Positions 6,053 to 12,823 of a stretch of 12,823 nt of DNA are shown here, piece by piece; positions within the stretch are counted from its first letter, which is position 1; each line of letters opens with the position of its first letter. A program made the translations under genes and the position numbers. The notes under the pieces were generated by a model. That model was not told where the DNA came from. It worked only from the letters and a program-made list of their open reading frames with translations, and did not search any database. The DNA is from Actinomycetota bacterium. GTDB lineage: Bacteria > Actinomycetota > Actinomycetes > Nanopelagicales > Nanopelagicaceae. The stretch is taken from assembly GCA_009700405.1 (NCBI GenBank), contig WLMD01000036.1:1-12823 (forward strand). The letters run 5' to 3'.

Positions 6053-7335
6053 TGAAGATCGCGGTAATCGGTGGAGGTTCTACCTACACGCCAGAACTCA
6101 TTGATGGCGTACTAAACCGTCATGCCAGATTGCCAATCACCGAAATTCATTTAGTTGACATAGATGTAGAAAGAGTTCAAGTCATTGCGGCCTTTGCGCA
6201 ACGAATGATTGATGCAAAGAAATCGACTATCAAAGTCTCATGGGGAACCGACCTCCGAAAAGGGGTACGTGATGCCACTTTCGTCATCAGCCAATTCCGC
6301 GTTGGTACACAGGCAGCCAGACATCGCGACGAACTCCTTGGACGCGAATTTGGACTTATTGGGCAAGAGACTGTTGGTGTCGGCGGCTTTGCTAAAGCTC
6401 TTCGGACAATTCCTGTTGCGCTACACCTGGCTCGTACAATTTTGGAAGAGTCGCCAAAGGCAATATTGCTCAATTTTACTAATCCAGCCGGCCTAATTAC
6501 TGAAGCTTTACTACGTCATGTTCCCGAACTCACAACTATCGGGCTTTGTAACGTCCCTTGGAATCTTCGTACAGAGGTGTCTACAGCGCTAAATGCTCCC
6601 CTAAAAGACGTGCGTCTTGATTACATTGGTCTTAACCACCTTTCATGGGTGCGCGGTATATCAATTGGCGACAGCGACCGAACCCATGATGCACTCACTG
6701 CCTTCAGCGATTTGGTGATCAAACAGGGTGCGCAACCGGACGAGCCATATTGGAACTCTGATTCGCTCAAGATCGTAAATGCAATACCGAATTATTATTT
6801 GCTCTACTACTACGAGACCGAGCGTTGGTTGCATCATCAAGAAATGAACCCAACTCGGGCAAGCGAAGTGATGAAGATAGAGCGAGATTTGATTGAAAAA
6901 TTCAAAGATACTTCGATAACGGAAAAACCAGCTGAATTAATGCTCCGTGGAGGGGCTTATTATTCTGATTCGGCAGCAGAACTCATGGCTGATATTTATA
7001 CTGATGCAGGAACTATTCATATTGTGAACACCAAGAATAATGGCGCAGTTCCGGGAATTCCCTCAGACTTTGTGATGGAAATTCCCGCAATCATTAACGC
7101 CTCCGGTGCGCATTCAATACCAACTTCAGCAATGCGTCCAGATATGGATTCATTGGTTCGGTCAGTGAAGGATTTTGAGTTACTCTCCATAGATGCTGCG
7201 GTCACAGGAAATGAAGAAAGTGCCGTGCGCGCATTGATAACCAATCCTTTAGGACCAGATATTTCGCAGGCATATCCATTGTGGAAGCGCTTACGTGAAG
7301 AGAATAAAGGCCTATTAGGAATATTCAATGAGTAA
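6052..7335 (+). CDS. Glycoside hydrolase family 4 (6-phospho-beta-glucosidase/ChbF-like)
   Basis: A 427-residue cytoplasmic NAD- and metal-dependent glycosidase. GH4 enzymes cleave by an oxidation-elimination route. The NAD-binding loop GGGSTYTPEL is at 7-16. The substrate and metal motifs NFTNP (141-145), GLCNVP (164-169, metal-binding Cys166) and GLNHLSW (193-199, metal-binding His196) are intact. So are the Tyr-rich YLLYYYE segment (249-255), which carries the likely catalytic base, and RGGAYYSDSAAELM (299-312). These resemble the 6-phospho-beta-glucosidase and chitobiose-6-phosphate hydrolase branch rather than the alpha-glucosidase one. The start shares one base with the ROK stop (TAATG). 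No PTS is present to make a phosphorylated substrate. Either the neighbouring kinase phosphorylates an imported disaccharide or this member acts on an unphosphorylated beta-linked sugar. Confidence 0.93.
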   Translation: MKIAVIGGGSTYTPELIDGVLNRHARLPITEIHLVDIDVERVQVIAAFAQRMIDAKKSTIKVSWGTDLRKGVRDATFVISQFRVGTQAARHRDELLGREFGLIGQETVGVGGFAKALRTIPVALHLARTILEESPKAILLNFTNPAGLITEALLRHVPELTTIGLCNVPWNLRTEVSTALNAPLKDVRLDYIGLNHLSWVRGISIGDSDRTHDALTAFSDLVIKQGAQPDEPYWNSDSLKIVNAIPNYYLLYYYETERWLHHQEMNPTRASEVMKIERDLIEKFKDTSITEKPAELMLRGGAYYSDSAAELMADIYTDAGTIHIVNTKNNGAVPGIPSDFVMEIPAIINASGAHSIPTSAMRPDMDSLVRSVKDFELLSIDAAVTGNEESAVRALITNPLGPDISQAYPLWKRLREENKGLLGIFNE

Positions 7336-8302
7336 ATATCTTCTTGGCATTGACGGTGGTGGAACCAAGACCCACGCCTGCCTTACAGATTTACAAGGGC
7401 ATATTGTTGCCACAGCAACTAATGGCGGGGCTAATTGGGAACGTATCGGCGTTCCTGCCGCGCAGACGGCACTCCTGCAAGTTATTAACGAAGTACTTGG
7501 GAAAGTGCAAGGCGAGCACTCAGATTTAGCGGGTGCAACTTTTGCATTGGCAGGAATGGACTGGAGTTCCGACCCCGAAATCTTCTCAGCATTTAGTTCA
7601 TCGATTGGCATTAGCAAAGTTTCTACATACATTAATGACGCCGTAGCTGCGCTGTATGCGGGAATCCCAAATGGAGTCGGAATTGCATCAATTGCAGGTA
7701 CTGGTGGGAAAACAGTTGGCTTTGATGGAACCACATTGGTACGAACAATGGGAATGAGCCTGGGCGAAGGCGGAGGAGCAGGCCAACTTGTAGGTTTGGC
7801 CGTTGAACGCATGGCAACTTCTGAGCATGGACAAACTCCGCCGACCAGACTTTCCAAAGCTATACCTGAAAGTTATGGAATCACGGATATTCGTACTTTC
7901 TTTAAAGCGATAGCCCGTGAAGATTTAACCCTCACAGAAGATCGAGCACCGATCATTTTCGAACTCGCGCTCTTTGGTGACTTAGGAGCAATCGGAGTTG
8001 TGCAAGCAGTAGCAAAGCAACACGCTAGAGACGTATTTGGAATTGCCAACCAGCTCAGTTTTGCGGATTCCGCAATCTTGGTTGTTAGGGCTGGCGGCCT
8101 TCATTGCGCTGAATCAGCGGTCTTTAATCATTCCTTTGAATCAACGTTGCACACCTTGCTCCCTCAGGCCCAATCAAAAGTTCTCTCAATCGCACCAGTT
8201 ATAGGGGCCACAATCCACGCCGCGAGTAAGATTTACAAAGAAATTCCCGATGAGTATCTGCAGAATATTCATTTCGATTCCACGCGGTTAAAAGAGTTCT
8301 AA
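7328..8302 (+). CDS. BadF/BadG-type ATPase, probable N-acetylglucosamine (amino sugar) kinase
   Basis: A 324-residue cytoplasmic sugar kinase of the actin-like ATPase fold, BcrAD/BadFG family, which includes GlcNAc kinases of the mammalian NAGK type. The phosphate 1 loop GIDGGGTKTHACL is at 7-19. The catalytic-region Asp lies in YINDAVAALYAG (101-112, Asp104). The phosphate 2 loop IAGTGGKTVGF (122-132) has GG where NAGK relatives usually have GS. LGEGGGAGQLVG (145-156) matches the family's glycine-rich GDEGSG-like segment. Its start overlaps the GH4 gene by eight bases and has AGGA seven bases upstream (7317-7320). Next to a beta-N-acetylglucosaminidase, the likely reaction is ATP-dependent formation of GlcNAc-6-phosphate. 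Phosphorylation of an intact disaccharide or of another amino sugar is possible. Confidence 0.88.
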   Translation: MSKYLLGIDGGGTKTHACLTDLQGHIVATATNGGANWERIGVPAAQTALLQVINEVLGKVQGEHSDLAGATFALAGMDWSSDPEIFSAFSSSIGISKVSTYINDAVAALYAGIPNGVGIASIAGTGGKTVGFDGTTLVRTMGMSLGEGGGAGQLVGLAVERMATSEHGQTPPTRLSKAIPESYGITDIRTFFKAIAREDLTLTEDRAPIIFELALFGDLGAIGVVQAVAKQHARDVFGIANQLSFADSAILVVRAGGLHCAESAVFNHSFESTLHTLLPQAQSKVLSIAPVIGATIHAASKIYKEIPDEYLQNIHFDSTRLKEF

Positions 8303-8324
8303 ATTAGAGAAGGGCTTCACGACC

Positions 8325-9965
8325 ATGTCACTGACTATCGAGGGTGCAAATGCATCTCATACCTCACTAATTGAAGCTTTTCTTAATCGTCACAAAGAAC
8401 GCCTTGAGTCCTTCGCATTTGAGCTAGAAATAGAAGAATGTCAATCCAAAAAACTTGAGGCATTTCAATTGGTTGCCCATAAATCTAATAAAACTATTGA
8501 AGCTACATTGTCAGTAAGTTCACAACAGAGTCTGCGTTGGGCGTTAAACGCCCTACTTGTTTTTGCTGAAGGTCCTGACGAAACGATAAATCTTGAAGAC
8601 TCTCCCGCCTTTGCAATTAGAGGCGTCATTGAGGGCTTCTACGGAACACCTTGGACTCATGAACAACGCCTAAGTGGAATTGAATCCTTTGCAGATTTTG
8701 GTATGAATTCCTTCATGCTTGCACCGAAAGATTCTCCGTGGCAACGATTCGATTGGAGACGTCCATTCGACTCAATGCTCTTGAAACTCACAAAAGAGCT
8801 GGTAGAACGTGGCCAATTACATGGAGTAAATATCGCTGTCTGTGTTTCGCCTGGATTAAGTGTCAAGTACTCTGATCAAAATGATGTAGAGGCGGTCATG
8901 ATTCGTTATCGTCAACTGCTATCCATAGGTGTGCGAGATTTCGGATTGCTCTTTGATGACATCCCTTGGGAGCTTCAATTTGCTGAGGATATTAAGAAAT
9001 ACAAAACCACTGCCCAAGCCCAGGCTGACTTTAGTAATCGAGTTCTAGCTTCACTCAAAGAAGTTGATTCCTCTGCTCGACTCATAGTTTGTCCGATGGA
9101 ATATTGTGGACGTGGCACCAATCCCTACATTCGCGAACTTGGAACGAATGCCGCACCTGAAATTTCACTTATGTGGACAGGACGACAGATCTGTTCAGAG
9201 TACTTAGACATTTCGGACGCAATTGTTTTTAAGGACGATGCTGGACGTGCTCCCTTGTACTGGGACAACTACCCGGTTAATGACGTGGCAATGACACATG
9301 AATTACACGTAGGTCCTATACAGGGACGAGAAGCCGGATTAGAAGATTTCTCAGCTGGACTTTTCTCTAACCCGATGGAGAAATTTGAAATGTCCTTACT
9401 GCCACTTTCAACTATTGGTGATTATCTGTGGGATTCAAAGAATTACAATCCACAAGAATCTTGGGATCGAGCACTTAAACTGATGGTGAAAAAAGAGTCT
9501 GACTACACAGCAATGCGTCGTTTACTTCGTAATTCTTTAGGTTCATGTCTTAATGGAAATGCTGCCCCAGATCTAGGTTCGCTTATAAGTTCGACGACAA
9601 CTGCTTGGCGCACGGGTAAACCAGAAGAAGCAGCTGAGATATTCCGCAAAGCTGGCGAACAAATCATGCGCGATTACGAAGTTCTCACAAGTGATAACTT
9701 TTCCCGAACTGACCTTATTGAAGAAATCAAACCGTGGGTTGCAAAATATCTGGCTGGCGGAGAGACCCTAGAGCAACTTTCGATGGTCTTAGCGCAGTGC
9801 ACATGGTCTAAAGACCACGGTTTAGCGGGAACTCAAGGGTTGGCGTCTGAAGTCTTGAGAATACGTCAACGCTTTGATCAGATCCAGTCACGCCTCATGG
9901 GAGATGGATTAGATCTCCTCATGGGAGAACTTTATGCTGAGTTAAAAGCAAACGAAGGGTGTTGA
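8325..9965 (+). CDS. Cytoplasmic beta-N-acetylglucosaminidase, glycoside hydrolase family 84
   Basis: A 546-residue GH84 enzyme, the family of bacterial NagJ-like and O-GlcNAcase-type hydrolases that remove terminal beta-GlcNAc by substrate-assisted catalysis. An N-terminal alpha/beta domain covers about residues 1-95. The barrel begins with the hallmark FAIRGVIEGFYGTPW (96-110) and MLAPKDSPWQRFDWRRPF (131-148). The catalytic Asp pair is in LLFDDIPWEL (208-217, Asp211 and Asp212). A helical C-terminal region follows from about 380 onward. There is no signal peptide or carbohydrate-binding module, so it should act in the cytoplasm on imported material, unlike many large secreted GH84 proteins. 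An AGAAGGG site (8307-8313) lies 11 bases before the start. It is the last clear member of the operon, 22 bases after the kinase gene. The exact substrate (chitobiose, wall fragment or other glycan) is not visible. Confidence 0.94.
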   Translation: MSLTIEGANASHTSLIEAFLNRHKERLESFAFELEIEECQSKKLEAFQLVAHKSNKTIEATLSVSSQQSLRWALNALLVFAEGPDETINLEDSPAFAIRGVIEGFYGTPWTHEQRLSGIESFADFGMNSFMLAPKDSPWQRFDWRRPFDSMLLKLTKELVERGQLHGVNIAVCVSPGLSVKYSDQNDVEAVMIRYRQLLSIGVRDFGLLFDDIPWELQFAEDIKKYKTTAQAQADFSNRVLASLKEVDSSARLIVCPMEYCGRGTNPYIRELGTNAAPEISLMWTGRQICSEYLDISDAIVFKDDAGRAPLYWDNYPVNDVAMTHELHVGPIQGREAGLEDFSAGLFSNPMEKFEMSLLPLSTIGDYLWDSKNYNPQESWDRALKLMVKKESDYTAMRRLLRNSLGSCLNGNAAPDLGSLISSTTTAWRTGKPEEAAEIFRKAGEQIMRDYEVLTSDNFSRTDLIEEIKPWVAKYLAGGETLEQLSMVLAQCTWSKDHGLAGTQGLASEVLRIRQRFDQIQSRLMGDGLDLLMGELYAELKANEGC

Positions 9966-10001
9966 CGCTAAAGCAAACGATATAGGGGTTAAAGTTTCGC
10001 T

Positions 10002-10391
10002 ATGAACGTACTTTCAAATTTTAACAAGAGACTTGCAGCACGGATCACCTCAATGGTGAGCACAATGTGGTGTGCTTATATCTTCGCGGCGATTGCATTG
10101 ATTTCATTACCAGGAGCCATTAAGTCAGGCGACACAATCGTAATCGTTTCTTGGGTAGCTCAGACATTTCTTCAATTGGTATTGCTCTCCATCATCATGG
10201 TTGGTCAACACGTGCAATCAGAAAGTGTTGAGCAAAAGATCAACGAAACTCACGCGGCGAGTCTGGGAGAATTCGAACTTGCAAAGGAGGCTCGTACGAT
10301 AGCCAATCAAGAGCTTCAAGAGCTAAAAACAATCTCCGCTGAAGTCCATCAATTACTTAGGGACCTAGAGAAGAAAATCCAACCTTCCTAA
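10002..10391 (+). CDS. Small membrane protein with two helices and a C-terminal coiled coil (unknown function)
   Basis: A 129-residue protein I recognise only as a conserved actinobacterial-type hypothetical. It has a basic N-terminus (KRLAAR), two closely spaced hydrophobic helices (about 22-40 and 46-68), and then a long charged helix rich in Glu and Gln (about 75-126) that should form a coiled coil in the cytoplasm. The segments MWCAYIFAAIALISLPGAI and WVAQTFLQLVLLSIIMVGQ look highly constrained. It starts 36 bases after the GH84 gene. The best Shine-Dalgarno candidate, AGGGG at 9984-9988, is 13 bases away and poorly placed. Whether it belongs to the sugar operon is unclear; nothing in it points to sugar metabolism. 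The hairpin-like topology suggests an adaptor or scaffold role, but this is speculation. Confidence 0.75.
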   Translation: MNVLSNFNKRLAARITSMVSTMWCAYIFAAIALISLPGAIKSGDTIVIVSWVAQTFLQLVLLSIIMVGQHVQSESVEQKINETHAASLGEFELAKEARTIANQELQELKTISAEVHQLLRDLEKKIQPS

Positions 10392-10431
10392 TCGGTCCAA
10401 GCAGGCTATCCAGATGTGAGAGACTTTCCCA

Positions 10432-11337
10432 ATGATTTCAATGACGACCTGGGTAGTGACAATATCGGTCCTGGCCTTGGTAATTGCCTTTGACCTAATC
10501 CTCGCAGTGCTGCGCAGGAATAAAGAAACCTCGATGTTCGAAGCAGCATTTTGGACAATTTTCTACATTGGAGCAGCTCTCGCCTTTGGGTACTTCCTAC
10601 CCGGTTGGTCTGATGTGCAAAGCCAAAAGGAATTCTTCGCCGGTTGGCTTACCGAATATGCCTTGTCTGTCGACAACATCTTCGTCTTCATTATTATTCT
10701 GGGACATTTGCATATAAAGAAAGAGAAGCAGCAATTAGTGCTTCTCTTGGGAATCATGTTAACGATCGCAATTCGTGGTGCGCTTATCCCATTAGGGGCG
10801 GCTCTAATTTCTGCATTTGCTAGCGTATTTTTCATTTTTGGTGCTTTCCTGATTTATACAGCAGTTGAGCTCTATCGGGGAAGTGGTGATGAAGAGGAGT
10901 GGAAGGAAGGGCGAATTGTTGCAGATATGCGCAAACGCGGAATTAGCACGTTCACTATCGCCCTCGTCGCATTGGGTCTTACGAATCTTGTTTTCTCCTT
11001 GGATTCAATCCCCGCAATCTTTGGGCTAACCAAGAACCCATACATCGTTACGACGGCAAATATTTTCGCGCTCATGGGACTTCGTCAGTTGTATTTCTTG
11101 CTTGAAGCGCTTCTCAAGCGTTTAATCTACCTTTCAAAAGGCCTCTCCATCATCTTGGCGTTCATTGGTATCAAAATGATTTTCGAAGCACTCCATGGAG
11201 TCGGCGTTGACGAAGTCTTAGGAGTAGCAGTGCCCGAGGTTTCGCTGGAATTTAGTTTGAGTGCAATAGTCACATGCCTCATCATCACAACAGTTGCCAG
11301 CCTAACCGCTACCCATGGAATTGCTGGGGCTGAATAA
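10432..11337 (+). CDS. TerC/Alx family membrane protein (probable manganese or metal ion exporter)
   Basis: A 301-residue integral membrane protein with about eight hydrophobic segments. It carries the two family signatures, each with a conserved Asp in the membrane: YALSVDNIFVFIIILG (about residues 79-94) and LVFSLDSIPAIFGLTK. It also has the typical IRGALIPLGAAL and FGAFLIYTAVELYRG stretches. A charged cytoplasmic loop DEEEWKEGR separates the halves. Characterised relatives (Alx, MeeY/MeeF) export Mn2+; older annotation links the family to tellurium resistance. ATG 10432 is used; ATG 10441 (three residues shorter) is equally possible because neither has a clear ribosome site. The 40-base gap upstream is far too short for a yybP-ykoY manganese riboswitch. 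It ends three bases from the stop of the convergent hibernation factor gene. Confidence 0.93.
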   Translation: MISMTTWVVTISVLALVIAFDLILAVLRRNKETSMFEAAFWTIFYIGAALAFGYFLPGWSDVQSQKEFFAGWLTEYALSVDNIFVFIIILGHLHIKKEKQQLVLLLGIMLTIAIRGALIPLGAALISAFASVFFIFGAFLIYTAVELYRGSGDEEEWKEGRIVADMRKRGISTFTIALVALGLTNLVFSLDSIPAIFGLTKNPYIVTTANIFALMGLRQLYFLLEALLKRLIYLSKGLSIILAFIGIKMIFEALHGVGVDEVLGVAVPEVSLEFSLSAIVTCLIITTVASLTATHGIAGAE

Positions 11338-11340
11338 GAT

Positions 11341-11682
11341 CTACTTTGAAGATGCTCTCTTGCGCACTGACTCATGGCCCACATCTTTAGAGCGTTCGTG
11401 AATCTTTCGCAATTGTAATTCAAAATTCTTGATTGCCTCATCGAATGCTGCTAGATCATTAAACGCAGCAGCTTCAGCTCGAACCAGAGGTCCGGCTCCG
11501 TGGGAAGTCAAAATTACTCGATGGGAAAATTTGCCCTGTCTAGGGTTTGCTTCATGAATGACTTCTATTTCAACTCTTTCTATCACAACACTAAAACGAT
11601 CCATTGAGATTAATTTCTCTTCTGTAATTTCTTTGAAGTCTTCCGCAACCTGTGCGTTTCTTGCGTGGAGAACGATATTCAT
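11341..11682 (-). CDS. Short ribosome hibernation-promoting factor (HPF/YfiA family)
   Basis: A 113-residue protein of the ribosome-associated inhibitor family, which binds the small subunit in the mRNA/tRNA channel and keeps ribosomes inactive under starvation. The start MNIVLHARNAQVAEDFKEIT and the IERVEIEV strand match the beta-alpha-beta-beta-beta-alpha fold. FNDLAAFDEAIKNFELQLRK forms the last helix, with the actinobacterial-type NPRQGKFSHRVILTSHGAGP stretch in between. It lacks the second, dimerising domain of long HPF (usually about 180-220 residues or more), ending in a short basic tail RKRASSK. A good AAGGAG site (11690-11695 on the complementary strand) lies seven bases before ATG 11682. 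It stands alone on minus, converging on terC with a three-base gap. Confidence 0.9.
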   Translation of the reverse strand: MNIVLHARNAQVAEDFKEITEEKLISMDRFSVVIERVEIEVIHEANPRQGKFSHRVILTSHGAGPLVRAEAAAFNDLAAFDEAIKNFELQLRKIHERSKDVGHESVRKRASSK

Positions 11683-11689
11683 TTCTTAT

Positions 11690-11695
11690 CTCCTT
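11690..11695 (-). promoter_or_regulatory. Ribosome binding site of the hibernation factor gene
   Basis: AAGGAG on the minus strand, seven bases before ATG 11682, is the best Shine-Dalgarno match in the window and fixes the start. The rest of the 111-base gap (11683-11793) holds AT-rich sequence and presumably the promoter, but I see no convincing -35/-10 pair. Confidence 0.7.
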
Positions 11696-11793
11696 ACCTA
11701 TTAAATTCTTGCTACCCATAACAATGCCACAAACTCCACCAACTTGGTTGAAAATATCAAAAGTTCATACTGTGAGGTTAGAGATGTTTGCGC

Positions 11794-12171
11794 CTAGACG
11801 GGTGCTACCCACGCCATCAGAGTAGCCAATACGGCGACAGTACAACTTTGAAGCAATATTCCTAGCGCCATTCTCCGATCGGCTGCTCGGTCAACCGGAT
11901 CTGCAACTTTGGAAATTGCACCTAATTTTCCAAAATTAAAGGTACCCATAAACCCATACGCCAAACAAAATTTCTTGCGCGATTGGACCCATCCGACTGA
12001 TGCAACTAAGAGTGGAACAAAAAGAGAAAATCGTGCGCCTCGAGGTGCATTCGTGACAATCAATCCAGAAAACATGACAAGTGAAAAAATAAGACCGGCT
12101 AACGCAACCAATTGTCTGCGTCGAATTTCACCTGTGCCAATGTTGCATGTGCCTGGAATGTAATCAGGCAT
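11794..12171 (-). CDS. Conserved membrane protein with CNIG motif (unknown function)
   Basis: A 125-residue protein starting MPDYIPGTCNIGTGEIRRR. The Cys-Asn-Ile-Gly motif (9-12), KKFCLAYGFMGTFNFG (66-81, Cys69) and ADPVDRAADRR (90-100) look strongly constrained. Three hydrophobic segments are visible (about 21-40, 47-63 and 101-123). Two cysteines (9 and 69) flank the first two of them and could form a redox or metal pair (inference). The frame is open for 28 more codons upstream to 12255. I chose ATG 12171 because the conserved sequence starts there and because the preceding 49-aa gene ends across it with an eight-base overlap, a sign of coupling. The longer frame would be out-of-frame sequence of that gene. 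No named function is recognised. Confidence 0.78.
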   Translation of the reverse strand: MPDYIPGTCNIGTGEIRRRQLVALAGLIFSLVMFSGLIVTNAPRGARFSLFVPLLVASVGWVQSRKKFCLAYGFMGTFNFGKLGAISKVADPVDRAADRRMALGILLQSCTVAVLATLMAWVAPV

Positions 12172-12313
12172 CTTCAAATTCATCTTCATCGACCCAAACA
12201 TTTTGGGCACCATCCTCTTGTTTCTCAATCCAAGACAGGAATGATCCGACAGCACGGAATGACAACACTGTAAGTGTTATGAAACCAACTAGGCGGCGCG
12301 CGAATTTGAACAT
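12164..12313 (-). CDS. Small 49-residue membrane-associated protein (unknown function)
   Basis: A short gene translating to a protein that begins MFKFARRLVGFITLTVLSFR and ends VWVDEDEFEDA. It has a basic N-terminus, one short hydrophobic helix (about 9-27), a SWIEKQED linker and a very acidic tail (seven Asp/Glu among the last nine residues). This basic-hydrophobic-acidic organisation is hard to get by chance, and the stop overlaps the start of the following CNIG gene by eight bases (ATGCCTGA), as coupled genes do. No Shine-Dalgarno sequence precedes ATG 12313. An AT-rich TATTTT (12325-12320) lies six bases upstream, so a leaderless transcript is possible. It may alternatively be read through from the cystathionine gene 54 bases upstream. 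The function is unknown. Confidence 0.68.
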   Translation of the reverse strand: MFKFARRLVGFITLTVLSFRAVGSFLSWIEKQEDGAQNVWVDEDEFEDA

Positions 12314-12319
12314 GGGATA

Positions 12320-12325
12320 AAAATA
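12320..12325 (-). promoter_or_regulatory. Possible -10 element for a leaderless small-protein transcript
   Basis: TATTTT on the minus strand ends six bases before ATG 12313, so transcription would begin at or next to the start codon. A TG pair directly precedes it but no good -35 is present. Leaderless mRNAs are common in actinobacteria. Weak support. Confidence 0.25.
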
Positions 12326-12367
12326 CACTGATTTGAGGAGATTTTCTCTGTGATAGGGCCTAAGTAA

Positions 12368-12823
12368 CTATGCGTGTTGAAGGGCCGTTTCTATATCGTT
12401 CCATAAATCTTCAACGTTTTCGCACCCTACCGAGAGACGAATCAAACTTTCAGGAACGGTTGTACTTTCCAGGGCCCAACGTCGCCTCCGCTCCCACAGA
12501 GATTCAACTCCACCCAAACTAGTTGCGGAGGTGATGAGCGCTGAAGCAGCACAAACTGCATCTGCTTCAGAAGCTCCGCCATGCAGAGTGAATGACAAAA
12601 TTGCTCCAAATCCATTCATGAAGGAAGCGGCTCTCTGATGATTGGGATCACTGACAAGTCCTGGATAGTTGACCTGAGCTACTTTTGGGTGGGCAGAAAG
12701 TCGCTTAGCTAATTCCATTGCGCTTTCTTGCGACTTTTCAAATCTCAAGGCGAATGTGCGAAGTCCTCTCAGGGCCAACCAGCACTCAAAGGGCCCAGGT
12801 ATAGATCCATTGAACTTACGAGC
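12368..12823 (-). CDS. Cystathionine gamma-synthase/beta-lyase family PLP enzyme, C-terminal part
   Basis: The C-terminal 151 residues of a Cys/Met metabolism PLP enzyme; the frame is open to the window edge, so the start and the PLP-binding lysine lie outside. Visible family features are GSIPGPFECWLALRGLRTFALR, then a helix MELAKRLSAHPKVAQVNYPGL, SLGGVESLWE, and the closing IRLSVGCENVEDLWNDIETAL. The family joins or splits cystathionine or removes sulfur from methionine-type substrates in the cytoplasm. The LWERRRRWALE version of the post-SLGG segment matches actinobacterial trans-sulfuration proteins, but which reaction applies cannot be told from this end. A TTG at 12778 could look like a start, but the homology continues upstream of it. 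Its stop is 54 bases before the 49-aa gene. Confidence 0.92.
   Translation of the reverse strand, partial: ARKFNGSIPGPFECWLALRGLRTFALRFEKSQESAMELAKRLSAHPKVAQVNYPGLVSDPNHQRAASFMNGFGAILSFTLHGGASEADAVCAASALITSATSLGGVESLWERRRRWALESTTVPESLIRLSVGCENVEDLWNDIETALQHA

Noticed and set aside
9962..9986. TTGACG and TATAGG before the 129-aa gene as a promoter
   Set aside because: The spacing is only 13 bases, too short for a normal sigma-70 type promoter.
10392..10431. Manganese riboswitch before terC
   Set aside because: The gap is 40 bases and shows no suitable structure; the known element is much longer.
12172..12255. Longer start for the CNIG membrane protein
   Set aside because: The extra 28 residues are an out-of-frame reading of the 49-aa gene and have no conserved character.
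12776..12778. TTG at 12778 as the start of the cystathionine enzyme
   Set aside because: Clear family sequence (GSIPGPFECW) continues upstream to the window edge, so the gene is truncated, not short.

Overview
The window looks like a chromosomal segment of a streamlined, moderate-GC actinobacterium, most like the freshwater acI/Nanopelagicales type (inference). The reasons are very tight gene packing, actinobacterial-style proteins (SUFU-free central genes such as a short HPF, a TerC, and a small conserved membrane protein with a Cys-Asn-Ile-Gly motif), and a sugar ABC operon with its own ROK regulator. There are no insertion sequences, tRNAs, rRNAs, CRISPR arrays or prophage genes, and no gene-free stretch longer than about 135 bases.

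Layout. Positions 1-474 hold the C-terminal half of a short-chain dehydrogenase, converging on a minus-strand membrane-anchored beta-propeller protein (471-1466). A 133-base divergent control region follows (1467-1599), with two direct copies of a 15-base element spaced exactly 22 bp. From 1600 to 9965 runs a seven-gene plus-strand operon: secreted sugar-binding protein, two ABC permeases, ROK repressor, GH4 glycosidase, BadF-type amino-sugar kinase and GH84 beta-N-acetylglucosaminidase. Several genes overlap or abut (4, 0, 1 and 8 bases). Then come a 129-aa two-helix membrane protein (10002-10391) and a TerC metal transporter (10432-11337) on plus. The rest is on minus: a short ribosome hibernation factor (11341-11682), a 125-aa conserved membrane protein (11794-12171), a 49-aa small protein overlapping its start (12164-12313), and the C-terminal third of a cystathionine gamma-synthase family enzyme cut by the window edge (12368-12823).

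How the genes work together. The operon reads as an uptake and cytoplasmic breakdown route for short beta-N-acetylglucosaminides, such as chitobiose or wall-derived glycans. The ABC system imports the glycan, the cytoplasmic GH84 and GH4 enzymes cleave it, the BadF kinase phosphorylates the released (or intact) amino sugar, and the ROK protein probably represses the operon from the tandem sites. The ABC ATPase, GlcNAc-6-P deacetylase (NagA) and glucosamine-6-P deaminase (NagB) are not in the window and would have to be elsewhere. The substrate is inferred from enzyme families, not proven.

The most notable items are the GH84 + GH4 + BadF combination in an ABC (not PTS) operon, the shared divergent operator region, a near-perfect 15-bp hairpin inside the first permease's start, and the unlisted 49-aa gene coupled to a conserved membrane protein.
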